The notes below the pieces were generated by a model. It had not been told where the DNA came from, ran no database searches, and worked only from the letters and a program-made list of their open reading frames with translations. Shown one piece after another: positions 1-64,000 of a stretch of 64,000 nt of DNA. The stretch is from Progne subis subis (taxonomy: Eukaryota > Chordata > Aves > Passeriformes > Hirundinidae): the NCBI GenBank assembly GCA_022316685.1, contig JAKJHU010000024.1, positions 4,472,501-4,536,500 of the forward strand, read 5' to 3'. A program made the position numbers and the translations under genes. Each line of letters begins with the position of its first letter. Position 1 is the stretch's first letter.

Positions 1-414
1 TGTATAAGAGTCTCATTGAAAGCCAATGAAACCTTTAACGGCACAGAGTTTATGGATTAAATCTTTGCAGTAATACTTGTTAATAAAGGGTATAGATTTA
101 GATACTAGGTATTAATCTGTTCTCATTAAAAAAAAAAAAGCAATAAATCACTTGTGTACAGCGTGGGATTCCTATTTAAAGGACTAGGAATAGCTGAGTG
201 AGCAGCTGGAGATAGACTGAGTGCCCTGGCAGCAATGTGGGTTAGCCTGCACTGGGGGCATGTCCTTCACATATCTGTGAGCATGAGAAGCCCCAAGTGC
301 AAGTGCAGACTGGAACAGCATGAGTAGAACTTTACTGACTGCTCAGATTTGCTGTACAGCTAGAGTAGAACGGAGCAGCCAGCCTAAAGTGCTCCTCCAA
401 CATGGAGTGTGAAA

Positions 415-458
415 GAGATGTCCTCAGGATCCTCTGAGAGATGTCCTCAGTATCCTCT
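415..458. repeat. 23-bp tandem duplication, two copies
   Basis: The 21-base unit GAGATGTCCTCAG(G/T)ATCCTCT occurs at 415-435 and again at 438-458, with a 23-base period and a single mismatch. It lies within intron 4 and resembles a local replication-slippage duplication. Confidence 0.85.
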
Positions 459-3400
459 GCTTCCCACTGCCCTGTGGAGCTGCACCACCAGCTCATGGAG
501 ACACTGCCGAAATTATTCCCACTGTAGTAGTGGGAACGTCATAACTGCTGCTGACCCACCAACTCTCTGTCAGACTAAAGAGAAATGTTTAATGCTCCAG
601 GCAAAAATACATACAATAAGCCTTTTAGATATCAACACCGAGAAAGTGCCCTACTTGAGCACTGAGAAATGAAAAGAAAACCAACACCAAAAAAAAAGCA
701 AAGCTGACAATTTTTTCATTTCAGAAGCACCTAACAAAAGAAGCTTTCTATTTGGCTTGGGTTTTTTTACTTTATTCTTTTTTTTATCTCAAAGAATGGT
801 GATCTGGTGTTTATTATTTTTTTATAGTATTTCCAAATTTATGTTCAATGAACAAAGGTAAATCCGGTTTCCCTTTCTTATTTTTGGAAGCAGCAGGGGC
901 AGAGAAGAAGGCAAAATTCTGATAATTCATTGGAATTCAAGTCCACTTTCAAGGAAAGTTCCCAAGAAACAAAGGGATGGTCATTTAACTAAACTGTTTG
1001 TAATTACACTTAAAATTAACAACCTGGGATCAAAGAATGCTGCATGCTGCATCAGCTTCAAAAGATTTAACAGATGGGACTTATTATCACCTTATTTATT
1101 ATTATGTCTAATACATTTCACTTTTAAACAGCAGATGTAAATAAGATAAATGGAAATGTGAGAGATTTGTTGATCTTTAATCTAGAAAATAGGCTATCCA
1201 TGGGCACACGTGCATGCCTGTGTCTATGTACACTTGCTATAGCACAGGCATTGTAGTAAAATCTAATCTCTCAGCCAAGAATTGCAGCTGACTTTGTGAA
1301 CAGCTATGTTTTGAAGGTCAAAAATTGTAATTAGCATATCAACCTATTTCTTAACCGAGCTGAATTTATCCTTCTATAAGCATGGTGTTCAAAGAATCAA
1401 GAAGACATTGATTTCTGTGGAAACTTTGACCTGTACAGTATTCTACTTTCACAATTTATTGTTTTTACAGTGCTTCAGTCTGGCAGGCTCTTTCTCCAGC
1501 TATATTATGCAATGGGCCTGGGTTATGGAATATTATATTAAAAGCTCCTGGAATTCCTCAATCCCTCAAATCTTTGCAGCAAGATTAAATAAATTCTGCA
1601 GCAGGTTTTTCTAAATTCTATAGCAATAATATCCATGCTGTCTAAACTTTTGTTCTTTGGAATCTATAGCTGTACTGTCACATAACTAATTAGAGAAAGA
1701 TGGCACAAATACCCAAGTTAGGGTATTTTTGCTGATTTCTGCTGATCTACTGAAAAATTCACTTTGTAATTTTTAGGCTTTAGCCGTATTATTAAAATGA
1801 AAGATACTGATTTTGTTCTTCTCAGTTGCTTTAGTGCCTAGCACTGCTTTTGTTTTGCTTTTATCACTGTTTCTGTAAACATGTTTAAAATCTAATTATC
1901 CTTATAAGCACATAAGAGGTACTAATTTTATCCAGTGTGAATCAGGAAGATGTATTTTTCGAATTCCAACCCTCACACAAAGTTGTAGAAAGTATTTTTG
2001 AACCTCCAATATATAAACTAGTCATTTAAGTAATTGCTGGGGGCAGGGGGCAGGAGGAGGTGTTTGTGTGGTTTTTGGTTTTTTTCCCTGCAGAGCTTCT
2101 AAAGTAATGCTTACCTGCCATTCCCTGAAAAAAATAACTTTCACCTCGCAGGGTTATTGTTTTATTAAGATTCTTGGAAAGGAGGTATCCTAAAAATCTG
2201 CCTCTAAACTCTTGGAGTTTCTTGTAGCACTAGAGAACAACTAGACCATAAAAATTTTACATACTAGAAGAAAATGTTAACTTCTGCACTGATTCATTCA
2301 TACAGTGCCCTTACAGCCTTCTATGAATTCATACTTTTGCCTTTTTAACAATGTGGCTGTTGATAGTAGAGGTGTCTTTTTTCAAAGGTAGGAACTTTTA
2401 GATAATAAATAGACTATAAATGGACTACTTTATGGTTGTAATTCTCTAATGCACGATGTTTAATTTAGAAAGCATTAGTAAGATTACCTGCTTAGAAGGA
2501 AAATAGAATTTTTCAAGAAGACAGGTAATATCTAAAACTTTTTATTAAGTCAATTAAGGTAATAAGCAGCCATTAGCATTTATGGATATAACAATAAAAT
2601 AATTAATATCTTGCTAGTCAGGCCCTTGATGATTTACATCATTGAGAAAATCTGACACCATATCTAGCTGGAAATTTTCTTTGTTCCTATTTCTGCTGTG
2701 GAATCTAAGGAAGGCTCCAAAAATTTGAAATCACATGTGGCAATTACCATGAGGCTAACTAAAGCAATAATCACATGAAGACGTAGCCAAAATTGGAAAG
2801 AGAACTTGTTAGTTTACTGCTTTCCTGCAAATTTGGTCTCCAATTCCTTTGTAATTCAATGCTGCATTTTTCTAGTGTTACACTGTTTTCATATCAAGCT
2901 ATTTTTCCAGAGTAGATGCCCCACCTTGTGCATTACTGCTTTGAGTTTTTCAGCAGGTCCTGAAGAGTACGTACACATAAATTTTCTTATTCCAAGGTGT
3001 CACTGTGGAATGAGATTCACAGAGGAATTTTCAATGAGTGAATTTAGCACACATTCTCATTCTTACCTGGGCTGTTCCTTGTAGTTGATGTGAATGAATG
3101 TGTGTGCAGTTGCTCCAGCAGGCAGGAGTTCTACTGGTTTGAGAATATTCTCCTAGCTCTCTGGCCTGGTTCTCCACATTTGCTCTGGCATGCAACAAAG
3201 AAGTGAATAGCTCCTCAATCAAAACAAATCTTTGAGTACTCTTGGAGGATTCTGCAAAGAATAACTTATTTGGTGGAGTACCTCTTAGAAGGAATCCTTC
3301 TGTACCATGTTTTCACACAAGGAAAATTGTGTGATACAATTAGATATTTTATTTTTACAAAAGATATTTTATAATTCTCAGGCAGCTCTTATCATATAAC

Positions 3401-6400
3401 CATGAGGCTGATTCAGAAGTCTCTGATTTTAATTATGCATATATCCCTGAAATAGAGAGGAATGAAAATGTTCATAGACTTTAACTATTTTTATTCCATA
3501 TTGCAATGAATATGTGAAATATTTTGCAATGAAACCGTGCATTGCCTTTGTGGGTTATATGTTGGCTTTGAAAACAACTAAGTGCCTTTTTCTATAAAGA
3601 ATTTAGGATCCAAACTAATTATTAAGATATAAAATTGGTCCACTTTACTTCCAAAGTACTTGTATGGTTAATATTAGGTAGAATATCTTGCTGGATGTTC
3701 TCCACTACCTCTAGGTGACTGAGATGTAGCTCTCATTTTTCTTATCCCTAATTAGCAAGTTATATTAAATATGTGACAAACCACTGTGTGGAATACATTG
3801 TTTTACATGTTATACAGGATATAAAAATTGTTAGAAGGCATTAGGTTATGATTCTCAAAGGCAAACTAGGCTTTTAGAGCTTTTTGGGGCAAGTTAAGCA
3901 TGTGCTTTTTTACAAGGATTAATATGGAAAAGTGGCTGTGTATGTCTGCCTGATAGCTCGGCTCACGTCCTCTGCGTCTGCCTTCTGCTGCCGTCCCACT
4001 TATCTCTGGCACCAAAGCATGGTGGACAACTGGCTCAGCAGAGACACGAACGGCTTTACTTCTTTAACATGCTAGATATCACCTTTGCAATTGCCTGAGC
4101 AGTCTTTGCCAACAGATGGGGTCATGAGATTTTCATAGAGAAGGAAGAACTCGTCTATAGACAGTAGCCTTTTGTACTTCTTTTTTTTTCTCTAAAATAC
4201 TTTTCAGAGTACTTTAAGGATGCTCAAGTGTGTTTGTACATTTTAATATGTTTTTCTTTCTCCTCCTCCGTTTTTGCTCTCTCTCTCTCTTGCTTTCATC
4301 GGCTATCCCATGAAAATTCCTTTTTTCCTGAAATTTTCATATAAGAAAAATACTACATATGCATATATGATTCGATACCACATATGAATTTTTTACAGGT
4401 CAACTATTGGAATTCTTAATAACCCATAATTCAGAGTTCTCAGGACTTGTGCTGGTAGATCTTTACATGCCTCATTTATAACTCCAGATCATGAAATATG
4501 ACCAGATTATTTGCAGTTTATTTGCTAGGAAATTTGTAAAACTCTATTTTGGTCTCACAAAGTCAAGCAGTTAAAGCCAAAGAATGTGTTTGTAAAGAGT
4601 GAAGCAATTCTGTGAAAATTTTTCAAAGAGAAAAAGTGTAGATTTTCCAACAAATACCTTAGAATGGTAACTAAATCACAATAATGAAATCTGCAGTAAT
4701 GCATTTGGAACTTCATGAGCTGATATGAATGACCTGATTGAAAAGGAAAGCTCTTGGACTATTCTTACACTACAGCCAATCTTCACAGAACAAAGTACTC
4801 AGAGAAACAATTTAATTAGGACAAAAAATTGAAACAAAAAATAGGAAAGGAAAATGAATAATTTACAGGAAATACTTTTATAGCGCATCTTGAAGGAAAA
4901 AGAGGGAAATTAACATTTGGGATTCCAAATGCAAAATCTATTAGTTCTTCGGTAAACTTCTCGCACGTGAATAGCCAGTAGCAATTTATGTATTCTATAA
5001 AAATTTATATATTATGTGCAGGATTTTTGAGGGCCTCCATCTATGTGGAGCCATGACAGGCAGACAGACAGGGCTGGGAAATACAGTCAATGGATCAGGA
5101 ACAGCTTTAACCAATTTAGGAGCATTTACGCCAAGTGGTAACAGCATACTGAGTGCTTCTTGCAAACACACAATCCAACAGAACTCAGTGCCAAAATTCC
5201 ATGGCATTCAAGAGCAGCACAAAGCTCTGGAGTACTGGCTGTATTCCTGGACCTGTGTTCTCGTAGGCTCTCCGTCTAAACAGTAGTTTCAGGAGCCGTT
5301 TGGGCACAGCTCCCGCTGGCTGGCACTCCACACACACGGAGATCTGTCCAGGCACCTCAGACAGCCAGGAATGCTCAGGGCCAAAGAGCAAGACCATGAC
5401 GAGCTCAGCAGGGTGAGGACAGAGGTTCTACACATCCACCTCTCGGCTGCTCAAAAGGGTCACTTACCTCTTCTGTCTTACAGCTGCCTATTCTCCCTCA
5501 TTTTTTCCTCTGCCTCACTTGGATTTAATGTGGTTGGTGAAAGAGAAAGGGCAGAGCACTTTGGAAACACTTTGCTGGAGATGGAGGATGCATAGCCCAG
5601 GCTGACAGTGACTGTATTAAACCTCTCAAAGAACTCCAGCTCTTGAGGGAGTCATGGAAGGAATCAAAGGGGGAATTTTTCTCTGTGTGTAGTAGGTTTT
5701 GTAAGATGTCCAAATCAGGAAGCATTAGTGAGTTAGGGAAAATAAAGGAGACAGTCCAGAATTGCTGACAGAGAAACAAACTGCTGCATTTGAGTATTTA
5801 TGGAAGCTTAGAAAAAATATTCTAAATCTAAATTAATCTGAGACACACATGAGTCTATAGAAGTGAAGTGGGCTTAGAGTACTATAAAAAGCAGGCTTGT
5901 AACATATAGCCATTATGTGCTATGAAACGATTTCCTACTTTATGACTGAAAAATTAATAAAAAAGTTGTAGAACTAGTAAAATTGCAGATTATTGTTTGA
6001 TTTATTTTCTTTTCAGTTTGAGGAAATTTTGCTTATGTCTCTGTTTTTTCAATTTGAAAAGAAGGAATGTTGCAATTATTATTTACTGTTTAAAATATTC
6101 TACAGTTTTCTTAATTTGTTAAAGGTTACTGTTACAATAGATGTAAAGTGATTCTGGAAATACTGAGAGATTTGTGAATTTTCCCACCTGTAGATTTTCA
6201 TCAGCTATGATATCTTGTCTTTAAAGACAAAACACGCACAGGTATCCTAACAAAGGTACTGATTTGCCCCTATTTTGGGTAAAACCAAAATAAAATCATA
6301 TTAGATGTGTATAAATCTTAAAAATCACCCCCTTGTGGGGAAATAGTGAGAGATTAAAATTAATGGGTTTTGACCAAGAACGTGTGCCAATTTCCAACAA

Positions 6401-6767
6401 ACTTATTTTTATGTGAGCATAAGAAGCTCCTGGATGAGAAAATTTATAGTGGAAATGTTGGCAGGAATTAACCTAATTCTGCTTGAAGAGTACCACTATG
6501 TTAAGAAATACACTGGATACCAGACAGCTTTCTGTGGAAAATGATAAACATACAAGGTCTCTGTAGGGGATCTCAGCAGAGCCATTTTTATTATCCAGAA
6601 TAGTGGGTCTCTTTCTGTGATGTTGTTTTTATGCATGATATATGGGAATAGAAGCAAAACCAGCATTTTTTAGCAGTTACATTTTTTCCAACACATTCTA
6701 TAGTGCATATTTACACAGTGCTCACTTAATTATATTTTATTCAAATAAACTGTCGCTGGTACAGACT

Positions 6768-6798
6768 ATTTTATTTTATTTTTATTTTTTATTTTATT
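6768..6798. repeat. (TTTTA)n simple repeat
   Basis: Imperfect run of T4-6 separated by single A residues in intron 4, about 450 bases upstream of exon 5. Confidence 0.8.
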
Positions 6799-7243
6799 GT
6801 CCTTGGGAATGCATATGTGATGGTAACTCAGAATTATACTGTTGATCACTTGCATGCTGAGCTGCATGCTGGTAATAGGAAGTGCCCTGAATTAAATCTT
6901 AGGAATTTAGACTGATTCCCAGTGAAGAAGTAAACAAACAGCATGAAAATCACGGATCAGGACTTAACACCTTCCCACTCTCTCCTTTCAAAACCAGACA
7001 TGATTTTAAACCAGAATTTTGCACCTAGTCCATTTGGTATTAATTTGCATTGTTTTGCCATGTGGACAATAGTTGTTTTCCATAACAGCAGCAGAAATTT
7101 AGTGGATATGTTATTTATAACCACAGATGGAAATATCTAAGTATTATATGCCTGGTTTTCTTTCTGAATGCGAACTCTGTAGTCCTGATGAACTGTAGAC
7201 TACCTTTGGTTTTGTTATTTAATCTGCATATGCTTTTCTGCAG

Positions 7244-63286
<56,043 letters not shown>

Positions 63287-64000
63287 GTAGATAATTTCAT
63301 TTCATAGTTGACTTCATGAGACCAATGTTTAGTGGTTATATTATGGATAAGGCAGTTGCTTTTGCTATATTAAAAGGACCATATCAATGGTTATATTAAC
63401 TTCTGTAACAGAAGTTGTATAGCATTAGAAATCTATACTTAGTAATCTTCAGTGATTCCACAAAAAAAGGAAGATACTCAGGTTACCTTTCCACTTTGTT
63501 TCATGTTTTGGTTTTTTGTTGGTTCGTTGTTGGTTCAGTGGTTTTTTTATGCAATTATGAAATTGGTGGTTTACAGAAGTCAAGGAGATGGATTTCTCTA
63601 CCATTAAACATTTTAGAAAGAACATGTGCATTTCTTGCCAGAGAAAAATTTTCAGTAACTTTTAGATTGTGGAGAGATAAATTATCAAAATTTCATTTGA
63701 TTTAACCTTATTAATTTACAACTTAATCAAGCATTTAGAGCTTTTGTAGCTAATTCCCTTAGTGGAACTTTTCTGCTAGGGAATCTGAAGAGAGATATTT
63801 CAACTCTCCTGCCTTAAAATTCCTATTATTCAGAAAAACAATAGTACAGAAGTGTTTGAAGACAAGAATAGTAGATGAATTTCTCTCCCGTGTCCTTTTT
63901 GTAACCTTCTCCCATACACACTGTGTTTTAAAGCTTCAGTGCTTAAGGAACAAGGTCAGGATTTCACTCTTTGGAAGCTGCACAGACGTGTCTGCAGGCA
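63287..64000 (+). other. Intron 38 of COL11A1 (5' part)
   Basis: 714 bases to the window edge; no exon or repeat recognised. Confidence 0.85.

Larger units (their letters stand above)
1..7243 (+). other. Intron 4 of COL11A1 (3' part)
   Basis: No coding exon recognised. I looked for the TSPN-encoding exon 4 (expected to end in a peptide like DEEVFE before exon 5) and did not find it, so it should lie upstream. Contents: A12 at 128-139, a 23-bp tandem duplication at 415-458, (CT)7 at 4277-4290, a GC-richer unassigned stretch at about 5030-5480, and a (TTTTA)n tract at 6768-6798. The 3' end has a T/C-rich tract and CAG acceptor before exon 5. Confidence 0.85.

Noticed and set aside
6700..7243. 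A missed exon 4 of COL11A1 (end of the TSPN domain)
   Set aside because: No frame in intron 4 reads a TSPN-like peptide ending next to a GT donor in the right phase; exon 4 is presumed upstream of the window.

Overview
The window is vertebrate nuclear DNA, almost certainly from a bird, and holds the middle part of one gene on the + strand: COL11A1, encoding the alpha-1 chain of fibrillar collagen type XI. The bird call rests on CR1 LINE 3' ends (clearest at about 25456-25984 and 60117-60716), an LTR remnant of a type familiar from avian endogenous retroviruses (about 40647-41025), and AT-rich introns that carry no mammalian Alu or L1. I cannot name the species. No bacterial-type genes, operons, CRISPR arrays or RNA genes were found.

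I located 35 exons by reading across splice sites. Numbers follow the human gene, by matching the peptides to the human chain as I recall it. Bases 1-7243 are intron 4. Exon 5 (7244-7372) closes the N-terminal NC3 domain. The alternatively spliced variable region follows: acidic exon 6A (17639-17755), basic exon 6B (18025-18177), exon 7 (18367-18462) and the acidic, tyrosine-rich exon 8 (20640-20885). Exons 9-12 (23432-26149) encode the minor triple helix, exons 12-14 the NC2 segment, and exon 14 starts the major triple helix. That helix runs as uninterrupted Gly-X-Y through exon 38 (63233-63286); the rest of the gene lies downstream. From exon 15 on, every exon is 45, 54 or 108 bp, starts with a Gly codon and is in phase 0. 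All junctions are GT-AG. The 35 exons encode about 804 codons if 6A and 6B are both counted.

The rest is intron, 80 bp to 10.3 kb long. Content beyond ordinary AT-rich sequence is limited: two long and several short CR1 fragments, one LTR remnant, homopolymer and (TA)n tracts, a possible retroposed 3' end on the minus strand near 44692-44730, and three GC-richer islands that I cannot assign.

The most notable observation is in exon 12. It is 76 bp instead of 75, with one extra T in the run at 26113-26115. As given, this throws the reading frame out and brings in a stop codon in exon 13. All other exons are intact and in frame, so a base-call error, an allele or a real mutation are the options. 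The second point of interest is the 6A/6B pair of oppositely charged, in-phase exons with weak donor sites. I found no convincing undescribed system.
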